Shown: positions 44,173-52,347 of the stretch, in pieces
How the letters are laid out: each line of letters opens with the position of its first letter
How positions within the stretch are numbered: position 1 is the stretch's first letter
Notes under the pieces: model-generated
Told to the model about the DNA's origin: nothing
What the model saw: the letters and a program-made list of their open reading frames with translations, nothing else
The model's database searches: none
Position numbers and translations under genes: made by a program
NCBI GenBank assembly: GCA_017601345.1
Contig: JAFNIT010000006.1
Location: 1-58,915, forward strand
DNA length: 58,915 nucleotides
Direction: 5' to 3'
Source of the DNA: Candidatus Brockarchaeota archaeon
GTDB lineage: Archaea > Thermoproteota > EX4484-205 > JAAOZP01

Positions 44173-46272
44173 ATGAACCTCCTCCCTTTCCATCCTTGGC
44201 TTCTTTTCTACCCTGCTGCAGCCATATCCTCATTAATAATTGCGCTTCAAATTTTAAAGGGTAGGCCTAAAACATTAAGCTCAAAAAACTTTCTATTATT
44301 CGCCTTATCAATATCGCTATGGGAAACCTTCGCTTTTCTTCACAGGATTGCTCCCAATGAAGATACCTCATGGCTCTTTCTACAATTTGCAATCATATTC
44401 TACAGTCTAAACCCTCTCCTCCTTCTAATGACTGTTATTTTCCTTTGGAGAGAGAATCCCAAGTTCTACTTGCTAACAATACCTGCAATTCCTTTGTACA
44501 TACTCCATCTGATGTACGTTAAGGTTAATATCGTGCCATCGAGTTATGGTTGGTCTTACAATTTTGAAATAAATACTTTCACAATAATTGAGTATTTAAT
44601 TTACCTGCTCTGCTTGCTTGAAGTATGTTTTTTCATCGCTTTTTTGATTAAACGGGTTAAAAGCAGTATTATACGTAGGAAGTATTTCATAATTCTAGTA
44701 TATTTTATCGTATTTTACGTCATCGGAGTTTTCGGCTTTAACATACTCCTAGTTGAGAATCCAGAAATGCCTCCGCCTGGAGGAATAAATACATACTTGT
44801 TCTTTCTAGGTGTTAGCTATGCCTTCTCGATAAGAGAGAAAACAATTAAACCTGAAATAGGGGAGATTAAAGACCTCTTGCTTAAGCAATACATGTCCTT
44901 CATTAACAAGTTTATAGAAGTTGTTCCGGGGAAAGAGCTTGGGCAAAGCCTCATTGAGCTTGAAAGATACTTAGTGAGAGTCAAGCTGAGACACGCATTA
45001 GAACAAGATTCAGAGGGCAGGTTAATATTAAAGCCAGATGCTCTGGATAAGGCAGACTTAATCACAATAATGGAAGAAACCATACGTTATCTTGAAGACA
45101 AGCCTTGGGTCATAGAGCTTTCCGACAGCCTCTTAAAACTATTGAACGTATCTTATATGAAAGTTGATGATAAAAATGGCTTCAAGAGAATGCTTATTCG
45201 ATGTCAGGATTTTCTGAAGAAAACGGATATTGCCTACGGCCTGATCGGAGGGGAATTTATTCCAGAAATAGGGCGTGACGATTCCCTTAGAGAGCTTCCA
45301 GACTGGCAAGCCTGCCTCAGGCTATGTCGCAGGCTTATTTCAGCAATCCTTCAAGATTTCTACAATAACGTTGGAAATACCGTGGAGAGTAAAATGGTCT
45401 CGTTCAGCCTCTTGAACCATTTAAGAGTTTCCAGCTTAGGCGAAGTTGAAATTAAAACCCTTGAAGAAAAAGTTAAATCAATGCCTCAAAACGAAAGGAT
45501 CCCGGCCTTACTGGATAATTTTATACCGTTTATAGCATGGATGGTTGAAGAGCTTTATAAAAAACTGGGTGAGAATATTGACAGTATCATAAAACGTTTG
45601 AGGCTCGTGTTAAGGCTTAACATGGATGTTGCTGTAAGAACCATGGTTTACAATAATCTTGTAGAATCATTGTCGAGAAGGATTCCATCGACCTACATAA
45701 GCGTGCTAAGGCTTGCTGAAGGCTTTACGGAAAGGGACTTAAACAGGTTTTCCTCAAGAATCAACTTAGACCATGAGAAGCTGGTAGGGAAGGGGATACT
45801 TCTCGAATTTGAGCCTGGAAGCACATACTTAGAGTATGTAAGTGATTACGTTATTGAGGCACTAGCCCACGATGATGCTAGTATAATCATTACGAGGAAG
45901 GGCAGCCAGTTGCAAGATAGCCTTCAATACCGTAGAAACGTTAAATTTATTCATCCTTCATTAATGACTTTACATACTACAACTGTTTCCGAATCGGAGG
46001 TTTACGTACCTCTACAGGATGTCATTCAAATATTAGAATCGCTTGGCAAGAGCATTAAACTCTCCTCCTCACCTGTATTCGTGGTTTTTGACAGTATAAC
46101 CGATTTCCTAACTCAACACGGTTTCGAAAAAACGTATAGGCTTATTAGAAGCATGCTTGAGTTAAACCCATTAAAAGTCTCGTTAATGGTAACTTTAAAC
46201 ATTAAGGCTTGGGGAGAGAATGTCAAGTCTGCATTAGAAGAGCTTCTGAACATTACTATCCGTGTTGACTAA
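44173..46272 (+). CDS. multi-pass membrane sensor with DUF835-like C-terminal domain
   Basis: The protein has 699 residues. About seven hydrophobic segments fill residues 8-225, resembling the seven-helix N-terminal region of some archaeal histidine kinases. A long helical linker (about 230-545) follows. The C-terminal 150 residues (TYLEYVSDYVIEALAHDDAS, IIITRKG, FVVFDSITDFLTQHGFEKTY, MLELNPLKVSLMVTLNIKAW) match the layout of DUF835, a degenerate KaiC-like domain without a P-loop. No kinase H- or N-box is seen. It probably senses a membrane or extracellular signal and pairs with the operon's KaiC ATPase. Confidence 0.65.
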   Translation: MNLLPFHPWLLFYPAAAISSLIIALQILKGRPKTLSSKNFLLFALSISLWETFAFLHRIAPNEDTSWLFLQFAIIFYSLNPLLLLMTVIFLWRENPKFYLLTIPAIPLYILHLMYVKVNIVPSSYGWSYNFEINTFTIIEYLIYLLCLLEVCFFIAFLIKRVKSSIIRRKYFIILVYFIVFYVIGVFGFNILLVENPEMPPPGGINTYLFFLGVSYAFSIREKTIKPEIGEIKDLLLKQYMSFINKFIEVVPGKELGQSLIELERYLVRVKLRHALEQDSEGRLILKPDALDKADLITIMEETIRYLEDKPWVIELSDSLLKLLNVSYMKVDDKNGFKRMLIRCQDFLKKTDIAYGLIGGEFIPEIGRDDSLRELPDWQACLRLCRRLISAILQDFYNNVGNTVESKMVSFSLLNHLRVSSLGEVEIKTLEEKVKSMPQNERIPALLDNFIPFIAWMVEELYKKLGENIDSIIKRLRLVLRLNMDVAVRTMVYNNLVESLSRRIPSTYISVLRLAEGFTERDLNRFSSRINLDHEKLVGKGILLEFEPGSTYLEYVSDYVIEALAHDDASIIITRKGSQLQDSLQYRRNVKFIHPSLMTLHTTTVSESEVYVPLQDVIQILESLGKSIKLSSSPVFVVFDSITDFLTQHGFEKTYRLIRSMLELNPLKVSLMVTLNIKAWGENVKSALEELLNITIRVD

Positions 46273-46703
46273 TTTTTTACATTTTTACTTTGTACTATGT
46301 GTATTACTCTAATTCCTCTTCTAGTTAAATAATGTGCGATAAACCTCCTGTGACAATACTTAGGATCGGTTTCAAGACACATTATGCATGTCCTATCCTT
46401 CCCAGCGATTTCCAGAAGCTTATTAACTCCCTCTTTAAACCTCGTTGTTTCCATATACTTCTCATAGCCTTCGCGACGGTAACCCCCCAGCTCTTCCCCA
46501 AGCCAGAAATAGACAATCCCGTTTTCAAGAAGCCATTTCTCTATATTTTCCATGGTGAAGTGTTCTGACTTAGACTTTGGAAACCTTCGGATATCTACCA
46601 AAATCCTGATTCGTTGTCTCCTCAGTAATCTTAGAAACTCTTCTTTAGAGAGACTTCCATAGCCTATTGTCCAAATTATTAGTCTACCCTTACGCTCGGC
46701 CAA
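46269..46703 (-). CDS. DUF488 family protein
   Basis: This 144-residue protein has the DUF488 hallmarks WTIGYGSLSKEEFLRLL, LVDIRRFPKSKSEHF and the C-x-E-x-(D/x)P-x-x-CHR segment, here CIMCLETDPKYCHRRFIAHYL. Function is unknown; the conserved cysteine and histidine suggest a catalytic or metal site. Its 3' end overlaps the sensor gene by four bases on the opposite strand. Confidence 0.9.
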   Translation of the reverse strand: MAERKGRLIIWTIGYGSLSKEEFLRLLRRQRIRILVDIRRFPKSKSEHFTMENIEKWLLENGIVYFWLGEELGGYRREGYEKYMETTRFKEGVNKLLEIAGKDRTCIMCLETDPKYCHRRFIAHYLTRRGIRVIHIVQSKNVKN

Positions 46704-46856
46704 TCGAATAATATCCGATTAAGTGGCTTATATGAATTACCTAATTTTTAATGCTTCCTAACTATTATTCTCGTCTTTTGATCAAATTGGTTCGTACTCG
46801 AAGTAATTGACGGTTGGTTCTGAAGCCGAATGGAACAATTATTCGAGAATAAGTAA

Positions 46857-46868
46857 GATTTATATATG
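46857..46868 (+). promoter_or_regulatory. TATA box of the V4R gene
   Basis: GATTTATATATG lies about 29-40 bases before ATG 46897, without an SD. This placement decides the start: an upstream TTG at 46807 would put the promoter inside the gene. Confidence 0.5.
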
Positions 46869-46896
46869 TCTAATATGGTATTATCTAAGCTTGAAA

Positions 46897-47718
46897 ATGG
46901 CCTCTAGGAAAGACCAAGATCCTACTGAAATTTATCATCCTAAGGAAATAATGTGCTCCGAGTATGTTTCTGGAGGCGGGCTTGTCGAGTTTTTCATAAG
47001 GCTTCGTAAAGGGGCTGAATCAGAATTTTTTGACATTCTAAAAATCTTGAAGAAGAATAATGCTATAGGGTTATCCGGTTTCTACGATACCGACTTAGAG
47101 AAGGACGAGATTTACATAGGTTTTTTCATGGACATATCGAATATGAAAGACACGACTCTTGAGAAGATAGTTGAAGAGTTTAGGAAGATAAAGGGCGTTC
47201 TGGAGGTAAGGTTTTCACAAAGAGTATTCAAAGACCTGATTATTGACGAGCTCTTCTTCCCTTTGATGGTGGGCGGTGAAAGGAGCTTCACCCTCAGGGT
47301 TGAGAGCTTCGGAGCAATACTGAAGAGGCTCTACGAGAAATTCGGAACAGGCGCAGCAGTAATACTATACGAAATGGGCATATCCCTCGGAGAAAGCAAG
47401 GTTGAAAGCATTATTAAAAAATACAAGGTGGATAAGCAAACGGCTTTGAAAATAATATTGGCTGAGCGTGCAGCTAAGGGATGGTGTATTGCAGAGGCTG
47501 AAGAGGTAAACAGTAAGAGGGCAGTAATAATTGCCCGCGAACTTTTCGAATGTCTCCCCTTTAAGGGTAAGCAAGAGAGGCCTATAAGTCAACTTTTCAG
47601 AGGATATTTAACAGGGGTCTTCCAAAAGCTGTATGGTAAAGGGTTTACAGTATCTGAGGTTAATTGCATCGCCAAGGGTGATGATGTCTGCAGGTTCCTT
47701 GTAGAAGCTGCCAAGTAG
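46897..47718 (+). CDS. V4R-domain sensor protein
   Basis: The protein has 273 residues from ATG 46897. The C-terminal half (about 130-270) is a V4R domain: FGAILKRLYEKFGTGAAVIL, then YEMGISLGESKV, and finally the cysteine pair CIAKGDDVCRFLVEAAK. The N-terminal part (about 20-115) is an ACT-like alpha/beta domain (LVEFFIRLRKGAESEFFDIL). V4R domains occur in activators and in bacteriochlorophyll 4-vinyl reductase. No DNA-binding domain is visible, so it may feed signals to the neighbouring HTH-V4R/KaiC operon. Confidence 0.78.
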   Translation: MASRKDQDPTEIYHPKEIMCSEYVSGGGLVEFFIRLRKGAESEFFDILKILKKNNAIGLSGFYDTDLEKDEIYIGFFMDISNMKDTTLEKIVEEFRKIKGVLEVRFSQRVFKDLIIDELFFPLMVGGERSFTLRVESFGAILKRLYEKFGTGAAVILYEMGISLGESKVESIIKKYKVDKQTALKIILAERAAKGWCIAEAEEVNSKRAVIIARELFECLPFKGKQERPISQLFRGYLTGVFQKLYGKGFTVSEVNCIAKGDDVCRFLVEAAK

Positions 47719-47738
47719 TTTTTACATTAATCAGAAGA

Positions 47739-48403
47739 CTAGATAGAAAGTACCATTCTGAAACCTATTAGCAGGATGACAATGATTAAAGCCTTCTTCA
47801 ATACCTCTGGCCTGGTTCTCCTAGAGATCCTCGGGCCCAATTGGCCTCCAAGAACCGCCCCTAAAACAAGTGGTGTACCGTAATCCAACAATACGTTTCC
47901 AAGGCTGAGATGCGATAAGACTCCTGCAATTAGTTATAGTCATGCCGAAGACTGCTGTTGCAACAGCCACGTGTGCGGGGGACTCCTATGAGCATTATTA
48001 CAGTCGTATCTACTGCTCCGCCTCCTATTCCAAATGGGCCAGTAGCTAAACCGCTGAAGACGCTCGCAAGTTGTGAGAGAAGCAAGTGGGTGAAACCAAG
48101 CCATACCCGTAAACATTACCATATCTATCCATTAAGCGTCTCCTAAATAAAGGTCCATCGCCTCCCCTCTTAGCAGTATTCTTAGACTCCTTAATGTCGT
48201 TGCCGCTTCTCCAAAGCCTTAAAGCAGAAAATATTTGGAAGAAACCCATTAACATGGCTGTAAGAGCGGAGGGCAGTACAACCACCATGTATGCGCCAAT
48301 TACCACACCGAGCACGTTCGGAGTATCAAAAAGCAGAGCAAGCCTAATGTCAACCCTTCTCTGCCTAAGGTATCCGTAGGCTGCTGAAAATATTCCACAA
48401 ATA
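47739..48403 (-). pseudogene. decayed TauE/SafE family transporter
   Basis: Reading the minus strand in joined frames gives most of a TauE/SafE permease. YGYLRQRRVDIRLALLFDTP is followed by VLGVVIGAYMVVVLP. After frameshifts comes LATGPFGIGGGAVDTTVIML, which holds the glycine-rich motif of the second half, then RVAVATAVFGMTIT, and at the end DYGTPLVLGAVLGGQLGPRI followed by SRRTRPEVLKKALIIVILLI. The stop is at 47739-47741. The N-terminal portion is missing and at least three frameshifts occur. Position 48404-48609 holds no gene that I can see. The family exports small sulfur or organic anions. Confidence 0.72.
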
Positions 48404-48609
48404 TTAAGAATATTAAGTTTTTAGTATTTAATATTTAAAAAGGGGTACTTCTTCTAGGTTTAAATTGGAATCGATTTATTAACTTGAATGCTTCCCAATA
48501 AGCTCCCATTAAACATGGGTTCCCATTCACGGCAATGCTTAAGAGGTTGTATTCAAACACTACGCCACTCATCTAAAGATTGGTTATTAAAATTCTGGAG
48601 GTGATGCTT

Positions 48610-49623
48610 ATGACCTCCAACCTAAGTCCTCCCGAATACATGACATGGCTACTTACCTCTAGGTGTAACCTTAGATGTGAACATTGCTACGTTTCTTCAC
48701 GTCCTTGGAATGGCGAGCTGGAAGGAAAAAGAATCATAAAAATCGTTGAAGAAGCATGTGAAATAGGTGTCGAAAACCTCCATCTAACTGGCGGTGAACC
48801 AATTTTACGAGAGGATATTTTCGAAATACTTAAAGCCGCAAGAAACGGTACAAACGTATCGCTTTTCACAAACCTGTTGTCAATGGACAGGGAAAAAGCC
48901 AGGAAGCTCGGATCCCTAGGGGTCCAGGTTTTTACAAGCATTGAAGGTGCTACAAAGGAGAGCCATGAAGCCATTCGCGGGGAAGGTACTTGGGACCTCT
49001 TAATGCGGCGTATAAGCATCCTTAGGGATGAAGGAGTTAGTTTCACACCAATATTTTCGGTATCACGCTTAAACTTTAAAGAAGCCGGGGAATTTATCCG
49101 TCTGACTGAGAATCTAGGAGCTTCATCAGCCCTGTTACTGCCAGTTATGCCATTCGGGAGGGCAAAAGACAGGGGTTTCGAAGCTGATTCTTACGCCTGC
49201 ATCAAAGCAATAAGTCTGGCGGAAGAGGCTGCTGAGGAGCTTGGCTTCAATATTACTTTGTGGTGTATGCCTTTCGCCGGTATATTAGTGAAATCCAAAT
49301 ACGTCTCATGGGACTCCTGCAAGTCTGAAAGGAATATGGATATTGGCCCGGGTGGAGAAGTCCTTATCTGCGATACTCTTGATGTTCCAGCCTCAAGTAT
49401 TAGGAATAAGAGCCTTAGGGAAGCTTGGTTTGAACTGAATTCAAATAGCCTTTTCACCGAAATCATGAATAACAATCCCTGTCCGGACTGTCCTATAAGA
49501 AATGTTTGCAGGGGAGGGTGCTATGCAAGGTCCTACAAGAAGTATGGCTCTTTCAACAACCCAGATCCCCTCTGCCCCAAGGTTTCACAGGAAATACGTG
49601 TCCTCCCAATACTTAGAGGGTAA
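48610..49623 (+). CDS. radical SAM/SPASM domain protein
   Basis: The protein has 337 residues from ATG 48610, chosen because GGAGGTGAT lies just upstream. The iron-sulfur site is CNLRCEHC (C19, C23, C26), then NLHLTGGEPILREDI. The C-terminal SPASM-like region has CPDCPIRNVCRGGCYARSYK and a final PLCPK cysteine, with ICDT before it, so auxiliary clusters are likely. Such proteins often modify peptides or act in heme or tungsto-enzyme cofactor maturation. No substrate gene is adjacent, so the role is open. Confidence 0.88.
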   Translation: MTSNLSPPEYMTWLLTSRCNLRCEHCYVSSRPWNGELEGKRIIKIVEEACEIGVENLHLTGGEPILREDIFEILKAARNGTNVSLFTNLLSMDREKARKLGSLGVQVFTSIEGATKESHEAIRGEGTWDLLMRRISILRDEGVSFTPIFSVSRLNFKEAGEFIRLTENLGASSALLLPVMPFGRAKDRGFEADSYACIKAISLAEEAAEELGFNITLWCMPFAGILVKSKYVSWDSCKSERNMDIGPGGEVLICDTLDVPASSIRNKSLREAWFELNSNSLFTEIMNNNPCPDCPIRNVCRGGCYARSYKKYGSFNNPDPLCPKVSQEIRVLPILRG

Positions 49624-49651
49624 GAGTGTCTCAAAATAAGACTATTGTTTG

Positions 49652-50200
49652 CTAACCCCACCACTTTTTCCTCAACGGCATTGCTATTATTTCTCTTATC
49701 TCAAGCCTCCTAGACTTATTGCTGCTGAATATTTCTCCGGTTGGAGTTGCTCTGGCTACTATCGCTGTGTCCGCACCTTCCCCACTTCCGCCAACGCCAA
49801 TAACATCCTCGTACCGTTTTACAAGATTTTTATCAGCAGCTATTAAAACCACTTCTACAGCCACCTTAAAGCCCTGTCCCAGCGTGTAGAAAGAGTCTCT
49901 AACTCTATCCATTCCCCTACCATGTAATGGTAGATGAGTATTGTCAACAGCTACTCCTCCTAACTTAATTATCCTCTCCTTGAATTCAGGATTCATCCTC
50001 TCATGGGAAACAACTACTAGTTCTGCTCTTCCCCTTAGAGCTTTAGCAAATTTAAACCCTGTTCTCCCGGAAGTGCTAGCAACAATTACTCTATTAACAT
50101 CATCTAATAGAATCCTTTTCACAACGGCTTTTACAACATCATCGGTATTCTCTGGACCTGGATTAGCAAAATACCTTATGATTCTCCCATGTCTAGACAT
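49652..50200 (-). CDS. pyruvate kinase C-terminal-like domain protein
   Basis: This 182-residue protein starts MSRHGRIIRYFANPGPENTD. VIVASTSGRTGFKFAKALRG, followed by ELVVVSH, has the strand-loop of the pyruvate kinase alpha/beta (C-terminal) domain, found as a stand-alone archaeal protein. GVGGSGEGADTAIVARATPT completes it. It lacks the catalytic barrel, so it is not a pyruvate kinase. It may bind a phosphorylated effector. Confidence 0.82.
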   Translation of the reverse strand: MSRHGRIIRYFANPGPENTDDVVKAVVKRILLDDVNRVIVASTSGRTGFKFAKALRGRAELVVVSHERMNPEFKERIIKLGGVAVDNTHLPLHGRGMDRVRDSFYTLGQGFKVAVEVVLIAADKNLVKRYEDVIGVGGSGEGADTAIVARATPTGEIFSSNKSRRLEIREIIAMPLRKKWWG

Positions 50201-50271
50201 AAGATATTAAACCATCAGGGTGCTTAAAACTTTTTGAATAGGAGTCGCTATTCTAAACCTTGTGTAAAACG

Positions 50272-50688
50272 ATGGAAAGTATAGAGGACATTGATGAAGT
50301 TCTTAGGGGAAAGACTTTACTATTATACTACTACATGCTGCGTAAGGGTAAGCCTCTTTCCATTAGACAAGTTCAAGCCGGTTTAAGATTTAAAAGCCCT
50401 TCTCAAACCTTTTACCATCTAAATAGGCTTCAATCAGCCGGATTGATCGAACTCCGGAAAGAAGGTTATGTGGTGAAAAGAATTTACTTAAAGCATTATG
50501 CGGTGATTTCCAAACTCATCTATCGCCGTTTTCTCTTCTACTTTGTTTTCTTTGCTACAGCCTTATTTACAGAACTTCTAATCCTGAAACCTGAGAGCTC
50601 TTTAAGCTATTTATTTTCGGCAATAATCATACTTCTGGGAATCACCTTTTTTCTCTATGAAACCGTTAAAATTCTTTTGATAAAATGA
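50272..50688 (+). CDS. winged-helix protein with two membrane segments, paralogue of the 1507 gene
   Basis: The protein has 138 residues from ATG 50272. Winged helix at about 10-65 (LRGKTLLLYYYMLRKGKPLS, IRQVQAGLRFKSPSQTFYHL), then two hydrophobic segments (about 88-105 and 110-133). Same architecture and motifs as 1507-2049 on the far side of the window. The loop FKSPS is shared. Role unknown; probably a membrane-tethered regulator. Confidence 0.72.
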   Translation: MESIEDIDEVLRGKTLLLYYYMLRKGKPLSIRQVQAGLRFKSPSQTFYHLNRLQSAGLIELRKEGYVVKRIYLKHYAVISKLIYRRFLFYFVFFATALFTELLILKPESSLSYLFSAIIILLGITFFLYETVKILLIK

Positions 50689-50731
50689 ATTAAGTTTAAA
50701 TATTTATAGAAAGAATTTTTCATTTTCAAGG

Positions 50732-51307
50732 ATGAGTGTGTTTAAGAAGCTTAAGGAAAAGGTGACTCCTCCCAAAGCTAGATTGACAATTGAGCTGAAG
50801 AAACCTTTCTTTGTTCTTGGAGATAGCATAGAGGGTGTCTTGAAATTAGAGTCTCAAGAAGAATTTTATTGTACTGAAATAAGATGCGAGCTAGAATGTG
50901 TGGAACGAGTGCGTAGAATAAGAAGATTTTACGATGCAAATCTTAAGAGGGATGTTGAGCAGCAAGTTTGGGAGTCTGCAGTACTATTTTCAACAAGACC
51001 CCCGTTAATCGGGGCAATGCATATTCCTGAGGGCTTTATTTAGAACTTTCCATTTAAGATACCGATCCCGCATGGAGCCCAACCCTCTTTCAAGAGTCTA
51101 GATAGGATTGTTGTCTGGAGTCTCAAGGGGGTTGTTGCTGTAGAAGGCCGTCCTGATGCAACCAGCAAGACTATAGAGCTACAGATTACTCATCCCTCAC
51201 AAGTTCCCCAACCGCTGGTTTCAACGGTTACTTGCAAGTATTGTGGGACTGTTTATCCTGAAAGCGAGGTTAAGTGCCCCAATTGTGGAGCTCCTCGTAC
51301 GCTTTAG
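50732..51307 (+). pseudogene. Spo0M-like arrestin-fold protein gene with one in-frame TAG
   Basis: ATG 50732 opens an arrestin/Spo0M-like protein (LTIELKKPFFVLGDSIEGVL, then IRCELECVERVRRIRRFY). The frame meets TAG at 51041-51043, then continues in the same frame without any shift: NFPFKIPIPHGAQPS, IVVWSLKGVVAVEGRPD, and a C-terminal zinc ribbon CKYCGTVYPESEVKCPNCG, ending TAG 51305-51307. The total is 190 residues plus the TAG position. FPFKIPIP is a typical Spo0M segment, so the downstream part belongs to the gene. It is either a fresh nonsense mutation, a sequence error, or readthrough such as pyrrolysine insertion. Confidence 0.7.
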
Positions 51308-51700
51308 AGTTTTTTAAACGTTTCTCAGCATCTTCAATGAGCCTTAGGAAATAATCATTGCCGAGATTTTCTCCACTACCTAATCCAGGACATGAAGGGT
51401 CAGCTTCGAAAACATAGGTAGTGCCGATTTTACGCATAAGGAGAGGGTAAAATCTGCATACTAGCGGTCTATCAGAGTATATTTTACACATATTATAAGG
51501 ATCTAAGAAGCATTTCCCTGAAACCGGTTTCATAACGTATGGGTATTTTTCGTCAATATTTTTATCAGCAAAATTTTCTATTCTAAGTCCTTCTCAGTTA
51601 GGACTATCTTTTTCTCTTAACTGTATACGTGTTCATACAACATTTTCCGCAAAGTATGTATTTGAACTCTGTATCTGGAAAAGAAATATCTAACTTTCTC
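51270..51700 (-). pseudogene. broken YkgJ-type cysteine-cluster protein gene
   Basis: The intact part, 87 codons from ATG 51533, has CKIYSDRPLVCRFYP, the C-terminal motif of YkgJ zinc/iron-chelator family proteins. Upstream on the same strand, two other frames supply the missing head: KLDISFPDTEFKYILCGKCC (the family's CGxCC), then KKIVLTEKDL, before a last shift back into the intact frame. So two small frameshifts, near 51612 and 51585, split a once complete gene. It overlaps the end of the Spo0M-like gene by 38 bases on the opposite strand. Confidence 0.65.
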
Positions 51701-51834
51701 CTCGATAAATCGTTTTTACTTTTTTGCATTCTATCCTTGGATTTAACTCTATATTGTGATATTTAAGCTTGCAATTGTTTTAATAGAGAAGCTTTAAAAA
51801 TCCCTTTAAATTCGTTTTAACAAGGTGATAATGG

Positions 51835-52347
51835 CTGAACGAGTTTCAACTATTGGCATTAACGGCTGCTGACAATATTAAGGGTGCTTCTAAGGACGAA
51901 ATCAAGAGAGCTAGCCGGGTGAGTGAGAAAGAGCTTCAGGAACTTATTAAAAAAGGGTATTTAGAGACTATAAAGACGAGGGGTAGGATTGTTAAATATA
52001 GGACTACGGAATCTGGCAGAGAGTATTGTGCGCGTGAAGCCAAGAATTTAAAATTGCTAAAATATTTGAAGGCTAAGCAGGTTTCCAACACCGTGTTTCT
52101 CAATGCTTTAAAGTCTGCTTACATGAACCTTGTAAGAACGAGCCCCATAGCCCCCTACGTCAAGGTATCTGATTTACGTGCAAGGTTGAAGGTTGAGCTA
52201 GGAATCGAAGATAATGAATTCGACAAAAGGATCATAGAACTAAACAGCAGCAACCCATACGACATCCAGCTCCACATCGGAAGTGGAGAACCACATGAAG
52301 GTGTGAAAACGGCGAGAGGTGTTTACCATTATGTCATCATCAAATAG
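51835..52347 (+). CDS. helix-turn-helix protein paired with a P-loop ATPase
   Basis: This protein of about 170 residues has a winged helix at the N-terminus (ASKDEIKRASRVSEKELQEL, IKKGYLETIKTRGRIVKYRT) and a second small wHTH-like domain at the end (VSDLRARLKVELGIEDNEFD, KRIIEL, LHIGSG). Start: ATG 51831 with SD AAGGTGAT reads only 13 codons. CTG at 51835, five bases after GGTGAT, gives LNEFQLLALTAADNIKG in the long frame, and TTG 51853 is another option. Either CTG is the start or a one-base frameshift lies near codon 6. The 3' end overlaps the ATPase gene. Confidence 0.6.
   Translation: MNEFQLLALTAADNIKGASKDEIKRASRVSEKELQELIKKGYLETIKTRGRIVKYRTTESGREYCAREAKNLKLLKYLKAKQVSNTVFLNALKSAYMNLVRTSPIAPYVKVSDLRARLKVELGIEDNEFDKRIIELNSSNPYDIQLHIGSGEPHEGVKTARGVYHYVIIK

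Noticed and set aside
46807-46896. Longer N-terminus of the V4R protein from TTG 46807
   Set aside because: It would place the strong TATA box within the gene and adds residues without domain similarity.
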